Notes: generated by a model not told the origin, from the letters alone. A stretch of DNA of 64,000 nucleotides from Aldehydirespirator sp965221185 (GCA_965221185.1 OZ244866.1:1984001-2048000); one strand, 5' to 3'. Shown: positions 8,644 to 18,067, numbered from the stretch's first letter. A program made the numbers and translations.

Positions 8644-9759
8644 CTAGAGGCCGATCCGCTGAGCGAGCAGCTCCCGGTGGTAGGTGGGGTCCCCGAAGAG
8701 GAGTTCGGAACTCTTGGCCCGCTTGAAGTAGAGGTGGGCCGGATGCTCCCAGGTGAAGCCGATCCCGCCGTGGATCTGGATGTTCTCCGCCGCGGCCTGG
8801 AAGTAGGCCTCCGAACAGTAGCTCTTGGCCAGCGACGCCACCTGCGGCAGCTCGTCGTTCATCTCGGCCGCGCACCAGCCCGCGTAGTAGGCGGCCGACT
8901 TGGCCGACTCCACCTCTAGGAGCATGTCAGCGCACTTGTGCTTGATGGCCTGGAACGAGCCGATGGGCCGTCCGAACTGCACGCGAACCTTGGCGTACTC
9001 CACCGACATGTCCAGGCAGCGCTGGGCCCCGCCCACCTGCTCGGCCGCCAGGGCGACCGCGGCGAGGTCGAGCACGGTCTCCAGCACCGGCCAACCCCGC
9101 CCCTCCTCGCCGATGAGCGTGGCCTCCACTCCCTCGAGAGTGAGCTTGGCCTGCTTGCGGGTCTGGTCCATGGTCGAAAGCGCGGTGCGGGTGAGCCCTG
9201 CGGCGTCGGGATCGACGGTGAACAGCGAAACGCCGCCGGAGGTGCGCGCCGCCACGATCACCAGGTCGGCGGTGTGCCCGTCGAGCACGTACATCTTGAC
9301 GCCGTCCAGGCGCCACGACCCGTTGCCAGCCGTCGCGGCCATGGTGATGCCGGGCTCGTCCCAGCGGCCGTTCTGCTCGGTGAAGGCCAGCGTCCCCCTT
9401 GTCTCGCCCGAGGCGATTTGTGGCAGGTGGGATTGCTTGGCCGCCTCGTCGCCGCAGAGCATCAGCGCGTTGGCGGCCAGCACCGCGGAGGAGAAGTAGG
9501 GGGCGCACAGCAGCGATCTCCCCATCTCCTCGAGCACGACCACCTGCTCTATGCGGGTGAAGCCCTGGCCGCCGTAGGCCTCGGGGATGGTCAGGGCGGG
9601 CAGACCCATCTGCTCGGACATCTGCGCCCATACGTCGGGGTCGAAGCCCTGCTCGGTGTCCATCTGCTCACGCACCGCGGACTCGGGCGACTTCTCCTCC
9701 AAGAAGCTGCGGACGAAGTCTCGAAGCTGCTCCTGCTCGTCGGTGAATGCGAAGTTCAC
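8644..9759 (-). CDS. Acyl-CoA dehydrogenase
   Basis: This 371-residue flavoenzyme belongs to the acyl-CoA dehydrogenase family, which oxidises acyl-CoA thioesters to enoyl-CoA with FAD. The N-terminal helical domain starts FAFTDEQEQLRDFVRSFLEE. The middle domain carries LAFTEQNGRW-type flavin/substrate contacts. The C-terminal domain contains GGAQRCLDMSVEYAKVRVQFGRPI and ends with IQIHGGIGFTWEHPAHLYFKR (split here only by family landmarks). GTG 9759 is the start because GGAG lies eight bases upstream and the protein then begins where the family normally does. Its substrate chain length is unknown. It is divergent from sufC. Confidence 0.88.
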   Translation of the reverse strand: MNFAFTDEQEQLRDFVRSFLEEKSPESAVREQMDTEQGFDPDVWAQMSEQMGLPALTIPEAYGGQGFTRIEQVVVLEEMGRSLLCAPYFSSAVLAANALMLCGDEAAKQSHLPQIASGETRGTLAFTEQNGRWDEPGITMAATAGNGSWRLDGVKMYVLDGHTADLVIVAARTSGGVSLFTVDPDAAGLTRTALSTMDQTRKQAKLTLEGVEATLIGEEGRGWPVLETVLDLAAVALAAEQVGGAQRCLDMSVEYAKVRVQFGRPIGSFQAIKHKCADMLLEVESAKSAAYYAGWCAAEMNDELPQVASLAKSYCSEAYFQAAAENIQIHGGIGFTWEHPAHLYFKRAKSSELLFGDPTYHRELLAQRIGL

Positions 9760-9927
9760 GTGGGACTCTCCTGCGATCGAGTGTGTCCGCCAAGCTATCG
9801 GGCCCGCTGAAGCCTCGGGCGGCAGTAGAGGCTCCCAACGAGCCGCAGGGCGCGGGTCCGCCACTCGCCTGCCCGCTTGGCCCATCTGGCCGTAGTGCCC
9901 GAGGTGGTCGGGCCGTAGGATCAGGTC

Positions 9928-10686
9928 GTGCCCGAAGCCCCGCTCTTCGAGATCAACGGCCTGCACGTGGCCACCGTCGAAGGCGGCACCGAGATCCTCA
10001 AAGGCGTGGACCTGGTGGTGGGTGCGGGGGAGCTGCACGCTCTCATGGGCCCCAACGGGTCGGGGAAATCCACTCTGGCCGCGGCCCTGCTCGGCAGCCC
10101 CGAGTACGAGGTGACCAGCGGCTCGATCCGCTTCAAAGGCGAGGACATCACCTCCTGGCCCCCGGAGGTGCGAGGCAAGGCCGGCCTGTTCCTAGCGTTC
10201 CAGTACCCCCAGGAGATCCCGGGAGTGTCGGTGCGCAACTTCCTGACCCAGGCCCTTCAGGCCCGCAAGGGAACCGACGTCAGCTCCATCGAGACCTACA
10301 TGACGATGGTCGAGTGGATGGAGCGCCTGGCCATCGACTCCTCGCTCATGGACCGCCACCTCAACGAGAAGTTCTCCGGCGGCGAGAAGAAGCGAAACGA
10401 GATCCTGCAGATGGCGGTGTTGGAGCCGGAGATGGCCATCCTCGACGAGACCGACACCGGGCTCGACATCGACGCGCTGCGCATCGTGGCCACCGGGCTG
10501 CAGGCGGTGCGATCGGAGAGGCCGGAACTGGGCGTGCTCGCCATCACCCACTTTCAGCGCATCCTCACCGCCGGACTCGAGCCCGACTGGGTGCATGTGC
10601 TCGTGGACGGCCGCATCAGCGCCAGCGGTGGGCCCGAGCTGGCCGACCGGCTCGAACGCGAGGGCTACGAGCGGTACGCATCGTGA
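9928..10686 (+). CDS. sufC: SUF Fe-S assembly ATPase SufC (first copy)
   Basis: This 252-residue ABC-type ATPase belongs to the SUF iron-sulfur cluster assembly scaffold. Walker A is GPNGSGKST near residues 41-49, the signature is FSGGEKKRNE near 150, and Walker B plus D-loop is AILDETDTGLDID near 170. Lack of membrane partners and the EKKRNE signature mark SufC rather than a transporter ATPase. It is followed with a 4-nt GTGA overlap by sufS. A second sufC lies at 19611-20408 with sufB and sufD, so this genome carries two. Which one serves SufBD is not decided by sequence alone. Confidence 0.92.
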   Translation: MPEAPLFEINGLHVATVEGGTEILKGVDLVVGAGELHALMGPNGSGKSTLAAALLGSPEYEVTSGSIRFKGEDITSWPPEVRGKAGLFLAFQYPQEIPGVSVRNFLTQALQARKGTDVSSIETYMTMVEWMERLAIDSSLMDRHLNEKFSGGEKKRNEILQMAVLEPEMAILDETDTGLDIDALRIVATGLQAVRSERPELGVLAITHFQRILTAGLEPDWVHVLVDGRISASGGPELADRLEREGYERYAS

Positions 10687-11927
10687 GCATCGAGGGTGGC
10701 GACCGGCTCGGAGTGGGCACCAGGGCAGACTTCCCTCTTCTGGGTCGACAGGTGCGCGGCCAGCCCATCATCTACCTGGACTCGGCCGCTTCGTCGCAGA
10801 AACCCCAGTGCGTCCTCGACGCCATGAACATCTACTACGAGACGATCAACGCCAACGTTCACCGGGGCGCCTACGAGATCGCGGCCCAGGCCACCGAGGC
10901 CATGGAGGCAGCCCGGGACAGGATCGCCCGGTTCGTGAACGCGCCCTCGGCCGATGAGATCGTGTTCACCAAGAACGTCACCGAGGCCATCAACCTGGTG
11001 GCCCGGTCATGGGGCGGGGCCAACCTCGGGCCGGGCGACGCAGTGGTGATCACCGAGATGGAGCACCACGCCAACATCGTTCCCTGGCACATCATGGCGG
11101 CCGAGAAGGGCTTCGAGCTGCGCTGGATCGGCGTCGGCGCCGACGGGCAGCTCGATCTCGGAAACCTGGACCGGCTCCTCGACGGGGCCAAGCTGCTGGG
11201 CGTCACCGCCATGAGCAACGTGCTGGGCACGCTCAACCCGATACGCCGACTGTCCGACGCCGCCCACGACGCCGGTGCGGTGATGCTGGTGGACGCGGCC
11301 CAGTACGTCCCACACCTGCCGACCGACGTGCAGGCCCTTGGGGCCGACTTCCTGGGCTTCACCGGCCACAAAATGTGCGGGCCCACCGGGATCGGGGTGC
11401 TGTGGGCCCGCGCCGAGTTGCTGGAAGCGATGCCGCCGTTCCTCGGTGGCGGCGAGATGATCCTCGACGTGCGCAAGGACGGCTTCCTGCCCAACCACAT
11501 CCCCCACAAGTTCGAGGCCGGAACCCCGCCCATCGCCGAGATCATCGGCCTCGGCGCGGCGGTGCGCTACCTCGAGGGCCTGGGCATGGACCGGGTGCGC
11601 GAGCACGAGGTGAGCCTCACCGCCTACGCGCTGCGCACACTGGAGGAGCGCTACGGCTCGGAACTCGCGGTCCACGGCCCGTCCGAGCCGGCCTGCCGGG
11701 GCGGCGTTCTGTCCATGAGCTTCCGCGACATCCACCCCCACGACCTGTCGCAGGTGCTCGACGACCGCGGCGTGTGCGTGCGGGCCGGCCACCACTGCGC
11801 CAAGCCGCTCATGCGCCACCTCGGTGTGCCGGCCACCGCCCGGGCCTCGCTGTACCTCTACAACGACACGTCCGACGTGGACGCCCTTGCTGACGCCATC
11901 GGCGCGGCCGGCGACTTCTTCGGGTAG
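10683..11927 (+). CDS. sufS: Cysteine desulfurase SufS
   Basis: This 414-residue class V aminotransferase-fold enzyme is PLP dependent. It releases sulfur from cysteine as a persulfide for Fe-S cluster building. The PLP-binding lysine is in FTGHKMCGP (Lys230), and the persulfide cysteine is in RAGHHCAKP (Cys372). The short HHCAKP loop is that of group II (SufS-type) desulfurases, which need a SufU or SufE partner; a sufU follows 13 bp later. GTG 10683 overlaps the sufC stop by four bases, indicating coupled translation. Confidence 0.94.
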   Translation: MSIEGGDRLGVGTRADFPLLGRQVRGQPIIYLDSAASSQKPQCVLDAMNIYYETINANVHRGAYEIAAQATEAMEAARDRIARFVNAPSADEIVFTKNVTEAINLVARSWGGANLGPGDAVVITEMEHHANIVPWHIMAAEKGFELRWIGVGADGQLDLGNLDRLLDGAKLLGVTAMSNVLGTLNPIRRLSDAAHDAGAVMLVDAAQYVPHLPTDVQALGADFLGFTGHKMCGPTGIGVLWARAELLEAMPPFLGGGEMILDVRKDGFLPNHIPHKFEAGTPPIAEIIGLGAAVRYLEGLGMDRVREHEVSLTAYALRTLEERYGSELAVHGPSEPACRGGVLSMSFRDIHPHDLSQVLDDRGVCVRAGHHCAKPLMRHLGVPATARASLYLYNDTSDVDALADAIGAAGDFFG

Positions 11928-11940
11928 GCGGGAGTCGGCC

Positions 11941-12432
11941 GTGGCCGGGCTGGAGGACCTCTACCGCGAGATCATCCTCGACCACTACCGCAACCCCCGC
12001 AACCGCGGCGAGCTCGAGGTTCCGCCCGCGGTGCAGGCGGTGGGCTTCAACCCGCTCTGCGGAGACGAGATAGTCGTCTACCTGGAGGTGAGCGACGGCG
12101 TGATCACCGACGTGTCGACGGGCGGGCAGGGATGCTCGATCAGCCAGTCGTCGGCATCGATGATGTCCACCGCGGTCAAGGGCCGCACGGTTGCCGAGGT
12201 GCGGCGCCTGGTGAAGGCGTTCAAGCGGATGATGTCCATCCACGGCAGCGGGATCGGCGGCCGAGACGACGATCTCGACGAGCCCGACAGCGGCAACGGC
12301 GACGGCGCCGGCGACGTGAAGCTAGGCGACCTCGAGGCCCTGCGGGGCGTGGTCAAGTTCCCGGTACGCATCAAGTGCGCCACCCTGTCATGGAACACCC
12401 TGGTCCAGGCCCTAGACGAGACCTTCGCCTGA
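11941..12432 (+). CDS. sufU: SUF sulfur-transfer protein SufU
   Basis: This 163-residue IscU-fold protein accepts sulfur from SufS in Gram-positive type SUF systems. The three zinc/sulfur cysteines are present: NPLCGDE (Cys40), GQGCSIS (Cys65) and RIKCATL (Cys146). The 18-21 residue insert that separates SufU from IscU is present and here is unusually acidic and Gly/Asp-rich (about residues 107-127). GTG 11941 gives a normal-length N-terminus. It ends the sufC-sufS-sufU operon. Confidence 0.93.
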   Translation: MAGLEDLYREIILDHYRNPRNRGELEVPPAVQAVGFNPLCGDEIVVYLEVSDGVITDVSTGGQGCSISQSSASMMSTAVKGRTVAEVRRLVKAFKRMMSIHGSGIGGRDDDLDEPDSGNGDGAGDVKLGDLEALRGVVKFPVRIKCATLSWNTLVQALDETFA

Positions 12433-12445
12433 CACGCCCGGCGCG

Positions 12446-12691
12446 CTATCGCAGATCGAGGCGCTCCAGCAGTTCTTCGACGCTGAGATCGTGATGAGAC
12501 GCGACGCTCTTGAGAATGCTCGACAGGGTCTTGACCTTGACGGGGTCGTGCATGGGGATGACTTCGTGATGCTCGCCGTTGACCTGCGTCGTCAGCCGCA
12601 CATGCGAGCCGCGCCGCCGGGTCGGCTGGTAGCCGAGCGACCGAAGCGCCCCCACAAGATCCGAACCGCGCACATCGCGCGGCAGTCTCAC
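12446..12691 (-). CDS. HicA-family mRNA interferase toxin
   Basis: This 81-residue protein has a double-stranded RNA-binding-like fold typical of HicA: LVGALRSLGYQPTRRRGSHVRL, then HHEVIPMHDPVKVKTLSSILK. The conserved catalytic histidine is His30 in GSH. HicA toxins cleave mRNA and are held in check by the HicB antitoxin. The start at 12691 overlaps the stop of the upstream hicB-like gene by four bases, so antitoxin is translated first. The gene order is hicB then hicA, the reverse of the E. coli arrangement but common in actinobacteria. Confidence 0.82.
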   Translation of the reverse strand: MRLPRDVRGSDLVGALRSLGYQPTRRRGSHVRLTTQVNGEHHEVIPMHDPVKVKTLSSILKSVASHHDLSVEELLERLDLR

Positions 12692-12909
12692 AGCGTCAGG
12701 ACCTCATCGCGGACGAAGTGCAGCCGAATGAGCCCGGGGCGAGCCTCCCCTTCGTCGAAATGGCACTCGACAGCCTCGCGGACGTTGCTGCGAACCTCGT
12801 CGATCGTCTCGCCCTCGGTATGGATGCCGTACTCCAGAGCGCTGGCCGAGTACCCGCCGTCGACCTCGTCCTCACTGACCTCGAAGATGATCTCAGACAA
12901 GCTGGACAT
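12688..12909 (-). CDS. HicB-like antitoxin
   Basis: This 73-residue protein resembles the partially degraded RNase H fold of HicB antitoxins: a GGYSASALEYGIHTEGETID core and a DEVRSNVREAVECHF helix. No C-terminal DNA-binding domain is visible, so autoregulation would need another factor or the upstream promoter. ATG 12909 follows a GGAGGAT Shine-Dalgarno. The first base of the start is shared with the stop of the helicase gene (TGATG), and the end overlaps hicA, so helicase-hicB-hicA look like one transcript. Confidence 0.75.
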   Translation of the reverse strand: MSSLSEIIFEVSEDEVDGGYSASALEYGIHTEGETIDEVRSNVREAVECHFDEGEARPGLIRLHFVRDEVLTL

Positions 12910-15857
12910 CACGGATCCTCCCCGGTTGCCGGCGTGGACTCTTCGCGTCCGTCTCCTTGGCCCCGAACAATACCGGCCAGGAGGGGCTTGAGGGCTTCGC
13001 CGTAGGCGGCGAGTTTGGCCGGGCCTATGCCGGGCACGGCCAGCAGGGCCGCGTCGGTGGTGGGGCGGCCGCGGGCCAGTTCGCGCAGGACCGCGTCGGA
13101 GAACACCCGGAAGGGCCGGACATCCTCGGCTTGGCTCTGCTCCCATCGCCATTCGCGCAGGCGCTGGAACATCGCAGCGGCCTCGGGCTCGGCCGCCTCG
13201 TCGATGGGCGGGCTCTTAGCTGTTGACGACGGTCTCGACGCGTCCCGGCCTGCGGCCGATGCGGGCGCGGCGGGCTTGGCCGGTGCGGGACGGTGGGGAC
13301 GAGCGGGGCCTTCGGGGGGCAGGCCCGCGGATCGGAGCTTGGAGCGCCAGGACATCTCGGTGATGAAGGGGGACTTCGGGCCGTCGGCGATGATCGCCAC
13401 CGACTCCGAGCCGCGGGTGAGGGCCACATGGAAGACGCGGCGCTCCTCCTCGATGTCGCTGGCCAGGCGGTGGGGCATCAGGCCCTCGGTGGCCGACAGC
13501 ACGATGACGTGGGGCCACTCCAGACCCTTGACCCGGTGAACGGTGGCCAGGCGCACGCCCTGGCCCCAGGAAGGGCGACCCGAGCGGGAATCGCCCTCGT
13601 CGCCGTCGCGGCGGCCCCCGGTGAGACGAACCGACAGCCAGTGCTCGAACCCTGAAGGGTCATCGCAGTGCGGCGCCACCGACAGCAGGGCCCGCAGGTC
13701 GTCGCCATGGGCGGAGCGGTCCACCGAGCGGCGCGAGGCGTCGAGACGCTCGTCGAGGCTGGCTCCAAGTTGGGTGCCGTACTGGATCGCCTCCAGCAGC
13801 CGCAGGGTGTCGGCGCCGCCGCGGGCCATGTCGCCGATGCGCTCGATCTCATCGGCGAAGTCCTGCACCCGCTGCGAGGTGCGCTCGTCGGAGATGCGGC
13901 CTGCCAGCCGCCGGAGCGCACCCACGTTGCGCTGCTCGGCGATCCACTCGATGACGCGCGGGGAGATGCCCCGAGGCGGGCGGCGGGCCGCGGTGGCCAA
14001 AGCGCCGGCGGGCAGCTGAGACGAGCCGCAAGTGGCGAGGCGCAACCAGGCCAGGGCGGCGGCCACCCCGGTTCGCTCCAGAAACCACGGGCCAACCGGG
14101 GCCATGCATTCGATCCCGGCCTCCGACAGCAGGACCTGCGGCGCCAGCAGCGTGCTGTTGACCCTGGTCAGCACCGCGATGTCCCTGGCCTCAGCGCCGT
14201 CGCCGACCAGGTTCCTGACCCGCTCCACCACAGCCGCGCCGCCGTCGGCGACCACGTCCACCACGACGGCCGCGGCAGCCGAAGCCTCCGTTCGGCGGGA
14301 CTCTCCATCCGCGTCTTCAGTGCCGCGGGAGGCGTCCGCGGCACGACCGGCACGGCCGGGGCCGGCGACGATCTCCTTGTCGATGCGGTGCACGTTGTGT
14401 GAGAGCAGGTTGGAGGCCGCCTCCACCGCCGCGGGCGGGCATCGGTAGTTGACGTGAAGCAGATGGCGGGTCGCGCCGGGGAACCAGCGCTCGTACTCGA
14501 TCAGCCAGCGTGGCGATGCGCCCGAGTACCCGTAGATGGTTTGGTCGTCGTCGCCCACGCCGAAGACCTCGGACCTCGGACCAGCCAGCAGGCGGATCAT
14601 CAACAGGTGGGCGGGCGTGAAGTCCTGGAACTCGTCCACCAGCAGCACGCCGCACACTCGGCGGGCTGCGGCCCGGGCGGCAGGGTCGGTGAGCAGCACG
14701 TCGATCGCCCGCACGATCTGGTGGTCGAAGTCGACGACGCCTCGGTCCTCCAGAGCCTCGGCGTACGCCGGAGCCAGGTCCGCGAAGCCCTGGACGTCAG
14801 GGGCGTAGTCGAGCTCGACCGCGGCCGGGTCGCGCAGCCCCAGCCGCGAAGCGCTCAGAGCCTCCAGCCATGCCGCCAGCGGGTCGGTCATGGCCCGTCG
14901 CCGGCGGCGTGGCGTCCGCTCCCCCACCAACCCGTGCAGCAAGTCGCGCACTTCCCGCTCGGTGATCACCTCTACCCGGCCGTGATGTGCGGGCCGGACA
15001 AAGGGGCCAGTTCCGTTGCACACCGCCAAGGCCAGGCTGTTGAGGGTGCGAACCTCCAGTCCCGCGAGGTCGGCGGTGCGCTCCTGCATCTCGGCGCGGG
15101 CCCGCACGTTGTAGGCCACCAGGCACACCGCGGCCGGGGCCACGCCCAGATCCCGCACGAGCCAGCGGGCCCGCTCGGTGAGCACCCGGGTCTTGCCGGA
15201 CCCGGCCGGGGCCACGATGCAGGCGCCCCCTCCGAGGTGGCCCACCGCCAGCCGCTGGTCGGAGGCCAGGTCTGCGTCCGGCTCGCAGTGCCGCAGGACC
15301 GAGAGATCCCCAGCGGCAAGACTCGCTGCCGGAATCTGTGCAGGGCCCTGCAGTTCACCGTCACCGAATGAGTCGAGGGGCCCGCCGTCACACCAAGCGG
15401 CAGAGCCCGCTGGCGACACGACATCGCCCGCCTGGTGCCGGGCCGCGGGCCGAGCGCCTACCTCAAGGGCGCGGTCTCGGGGAGCGAACCGCAATCGGTC
15501 GGGATCACGCGCGTCCACGGTGTTGGCGGTCAGAAGGTGATTCCAGACCTCGTCGGTCAGCGTGAGGCCGGGCCCCCATTCCCACCAGGACTTCAGCAGC
15601 GCCGGCTCGGTATCAGGCAGCAGGCCGTCCAACTCGATCACCAGACGCTCGCGGCCCTGCCACGCATCTCGCAGCCGTCGTCCCGTCGCCGCATCCGGCG
15701 ATCCGGTGGTCACCAGCACCCGGGGGCACCGCTCCCACGGTCCGGGCGGACGCTGGCCGAGCGACACCAGCACGCTGCGTCCCAGGCAGTCGGGCCCGGC
15801 GGCCCGTTCAGCGTCATAAGGCGGGGCGTCCTCAACCGTGCGCTCACACCTGGACAT
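12909..15857 (-). CDS. UvrD/PcrA-family ATP-dependent DNA helicase
   Basis: This 982-residue superfamily 1 helicase has an N-terminal extension of about 190 residues, then Walker A APAGSGKTR (near 215), a DEAH-box counterpart VDEFQDFTPAH (near 405), GDDDQTIYGYSGA (near 430), NYRCP (near 470) and TVHRVKGLEWPHV (near 770). The C-terminus carries an HRDC-like/helix-hairpin segment, LLAVPGIGPAKLAAYGEAL. ATG 15857 has GGGAG eight bases upstream and gives a compact protein; longer readings run into the antisense of the neighbour. It probably acts in DNA repair or replication restart. Overlap with hicB is unusual for a housekeeping helicase. Confidence 0.88.
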   Translation of the reverse strand: MSRCERTVEDAPPYDAERAAGPDCLGRSVLVSLGQRPPGPWERCPRVLVTTGSPDAATGRRLRDAWQGRERLVIELDGLLPDTEPALLKSWWEWGPGLTLTDEVWNHLLTANTVDARDPDRLRFAPRDRALEVGARPAARHQAGDVVSPAGSAAWCDGGPLDSFGDGELQGPAQIPAASLAAGDLSVLRHCEPDADLASDQRLAVGHLGGGACIVAPAGSGKTRVLTERARWLVRDLGVAPAAVCLVAYNVRARAEMQERTADLAGLEVRTLNSLALAVCNGTGPFVRPAHHGRVEVITEREVRDLLHGLVGERTPRRRRRAMTDPLAAWLEALSASRLGLRDPAAVELDYAPDVQGFADLAPAYAEALEDRGVVDFDHQIVRAIDVLLTDPAARAAARRVCGVLLVDEFQDFTPAHLLMIRLLAGPRSEVFGVGDDDQTIYGYSGASPRWLIEYERWFPGATRHLLHVNYRCPPAAVEAASNLLSHNVHRIDKEIVAGPGRAGRAADASRGTEDADGESRRTEASAAAAVVVDVVADGGAAVVERVRNLVGDGAEARDIAVLTRVNSTLLAPQVLLSEAGIECMAPVGPWFLERTGVAAALAWLRLATCGSSQLPAGALATAARRPPRGISPRVIEWIAEQRNVGALRRLAGRISDERTSQRVQDFADEIERIGDMARGGADTLRLLEAIQYGTQLGASLDERLDASRRSVDRSAHGDDLRALLSVAPHCDDPSGFEHWLSVRLTGGRRDGDEGDSRSGRPSWGQGVRLATVHRVKGLEWPHVIVLSATEGLMPHRLASDIEEERRVFHVALTRGSESVAIIADGPKSPFITEMSWRSKLRSAGLPPEGPARPHRPAPAKPAAPASAAGRDASRPSSTAKSPPIDEAAEPEAAAMFQRLREWRWEQSQAEDVRPFRVFSDAVLRELARGRPTTDAALLAVPGIGPAKLAAYGEALKPLLAGIVRGQGDGREESTPATGEDP

Positions 15858-15994
15858 CAGCTCAACTCCCGACCGACCAGCAGGCAGCCAAGGATGCTTC
15901 CAACCTGCCACGAACTGGCGGCAAAATACCCGCATACCACACCAGATGCTGCCAATTCCGCGGCGAACTGCCGGCCGGAGTCCGAGCGGGGCCA

Positions 15995-16798
15995 TCACGC
16001 GTACCTCGACGAGCCGAGTCGGTTCATCACCTCCAGGACGCGGTCGGGGCGGTGGCAGCGGCCGTAGTCGAAGCCGGACCGTATGCAGATCTCCAGCAGC
16101 TCGTCGTGCTGGGCGGTCTGCTTCCAGGGCAGGGGCAGGTAGATGGGCAGACCGAAGGCCCGCAGGGCGTCGAGGTTCTCGTAGACCCGCTTCTGGTACC
16201 GGTAGCGGTCCTCCCATTCCCAGTCGGGCGGGCCGAACCCGGTGCCCGGGTCGAGGATCAGCCAGCTTCGCTCGATGCCGGCCGCCTCCCAGCGGGGCAG
16301 CGAGAGGCGGAACCACTCGCGGATCGTCTGGACCGGATCACCGGTCACATGCCGGGAGGCCTTGGGATCGGCGCCCCACACGAAGGGCACCACTACAGGG
16401 ACGTCACTGTGGGCCGCGAGGCGGACCATGGCCGGATTCTGCAGCCCGTCGGCCGCGTTGATCATCGTGGCGCCGCAGTCGAGGGCCCGGCGCATGATCT
16501 CGGGCTGCCAGGAGTCCACTGAGAGAACCGCTCCCCGGTCTGCGCACAGCTGAGCGAGGGCCTGGACCTTGCCGTCGAGGCGCCCCCACTCGACCTCGAC
16601 CTCCACCCGGTCGGCGAACTGCGTGGAGCCGGCCCCGCCGAGGTCGATGCCGGCACAGCCACTGTCGAGCAACTCGGCGGATCGGGCTACTGCACCCGCG
16701 ACCGTCGTGGCCACCGAGAAATCAGCCAGCGAGTCCGGCGAGGCATTGACCACGCCGTGCAGCCTCATCGCGGGAGCGGATGCGGCCGGAGGCGTCAC
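15995..16798 (-). CDS. Dihydropteroate synthase-like protein (FolP2 type)
   Basis: This 267-residue TIM-barrel protein is related to dihydropteroate synthase. It has GVVNASPDSLADF near residue 15, where DHPS has NVTPDSFSDGG, then GIDLGGAGST, VLSVDSW, INAADG and LDPGTGFGP. Several pterin-site residues differ, and the position beside gpgS matches mycobacterial folP2 (Rv1207 next to Rv1208). FolP2 proteins there are thought not to be the main folate enzyme. GTG 16798 overlaps the gpgS stop by four bases and is preferred; ATG 16768 is the alternative start. It may work with the glycosyltransferase rather than in folate synthesis. Confidence 0.75.
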   Translation of the reverse strand: MTPPAASAPAMRLHGVVNASPDSLADFSVATTVAGAVARSAELLDSGCAGIDLGGAGSTQFADRVEVEVEWGRLDGKVQALAQLCADRGAVLSVDSWQPEIMRRALDCGATMINAADGLQNPAMVRLAAHSDVPVVVPFVWGADPKASRHVTGDPVQTIREWFRLSLPRWEAAGIERSWLILDPGTGFGPPDWEWEDRYRYQKRVYENLDALRAFGLPIYLPLPWKQTAQHDELLEICIRSGFDYGRCHRPDRVLEVMNRLGSSRYA

Positions 16799-17994
16799 TG
16801 CTGGGCGCCGAGCGCCTCGACGAGCAACGGCCCGATTTCGGGGGCCGCTTCCAGCACTTGGCCCCACGACGGGTTGAGCGAGTCCTCTTGGAAGTCGGCC
16901 CGGCACAGCGCCACCGCGTCGGCGACGCTGCGGGCGAACACTTCCGCGGTGGCCTGCTCGGCGGCGACGTCCACGAAGTAGCCGTTGAGCTCGGCGTCGT
17001 TGGCATAGTGGCGCACCAGATCGCGGGCCGCGGCCAGATAGGCCTCGCACAGACCGGCCGCGCCGTCCACCGCCTCCGGGCCCAGGCGTCGGATCATGGT
17101 GGCGGTCACGTCGATGCTCATGCGGCGCAGGCCCGCGGTCGGATCGTCGGCGGAGAGGTCTTGGTGCTTGTGGTCGTAGGCGTCGGCCACCGACACCTGG
17201 CAGATGCTCGACGGATCGCACCGTGCGTAGACATCGGAGAGGATGCCTATGTCCATCCCCCAGTGGCCGGGGATCCGCAGGCTCGCAGCCACGTCGGAGT
17301 CCATCGCCGTCTCGCCGGCCAGCGGGTAACGGAAGGCCTCCAGGAAGCGCAGGTACCGGTGGTCGCCAGCTTCGATCCGCAGAGCCCGCACCAGGGGCGC
17401 TACCAGCAGCCGGGTCACCCGCCCGCCGAAGCGTCCTCCTTCGGTCACTCGGTGGTAGTAGCCCTTGGCGAAGGAGTAGCCGAAGCTCGGGTGGGCCACC
17501 GGGTACACCAGGCGGGCCGGCAGCTGGCGGCTGTAGCCCGCGATGTCGGCGTCGTGCATGGCGATCACCCGAGCGGACCCAGCCGCCAGCACGGCTCCGA
17601 GGCAGTACCAGACGTTGCGGCCCTTGCCCCGGCTGCCGGGGGCCAGCCCCAGGTCCCTCAGTCGCTGCTCGAGCGCGACCATGGCCGGGCTGTCGTTCCA
17701 CAGCACGTCACAGCGCTGCGGCAGCCGCTCCAGGAGGCCGCGGGCACGCCGGAAGTCGGCCTCGCCGGCCTCGTCGAGGCCCACCACGATGTGGGCCAGC
17801 CAGTCGGCGCCAGCCAATTCGCCGACCATCACGTCGAAGGCCTCGGCGCCCACGTCCGACGCCAGGCACGGAATTATCAGCGCGACTGGCCGGTCGGTGG
17901 CCCAGGACCGCAGATCGCGTTCAAGGTCGGCGGCGTGGCGGTGGCCCAAGTCGTGCAGCGTTGGCACGACACCTGCCTGGCTGAAGTCGGCCAC
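16795..17994 (-). CDS. gpgS: Glucosyl-3-phosphoglycerate synthase-like glycosyltransferase
   Basis: This 399-residue GT-A glycosyltransferase belongs to the GT81 (GpgS/MpgS) group, which transfers a sugar from a nucleotide donor to 3-phosphoglycerate. That is the first step to glucosylglycerate and methylglucose lipopolysaccharides. Visible landmarks are GKGRNVWYCLGAVL (near residue 124), the metal-binding HDADI (Asp148-Asp150), YPVAHPSFGYSFAKGYYHR near 165, and MDSDVAASLRIPGHWGMDIG near 240. The coupling with a folP2-like gene supports the assignment. Donor and acceptor cannot be read directly. Confidence 0.85.
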   Translation of the reverse strand: MADFSQAGVVPTLHDLGHRHAADLERDLRSWATDRPVALIIPCLASDVGAEAFDVMVGELAGADWLAHIVVGLDEAGEADFRRARGLLERLPQRCDVLWNDSPAMVALEQRLRDLGLAPGSRGKGRNVWYCLGAVLAAGSARVIAMHDADIAGYSRQLPARLVYPVAHPSFGYSFAKGYYHRVTEGGRFGGRVTRLLVAPLVRALRIEAGDHRYLRFLEAFRYPLAGETAMDSDVAASLRIPGHWGMDIGILSDVYARCDPSSICQVSVADAYDHKHQDLSADDPTAGLRRMSIDVTATMIRRLGPEAVDGAAGLCEAYLAAARDLVRHYANDAELNGYFVDVAAEQATAEVFARSVADAVALCRADFQEDSLNPSWGQVLEAAPEIGPLLVEALGAQQ

Positions 17995-18067
17995 GCCCGG
18001 CAGTGTCGCACGGCGAGGGCCTCATCCCACCCCGGCCGCGCAACCCGCCGGGCTAGAGTCGCGCAAT

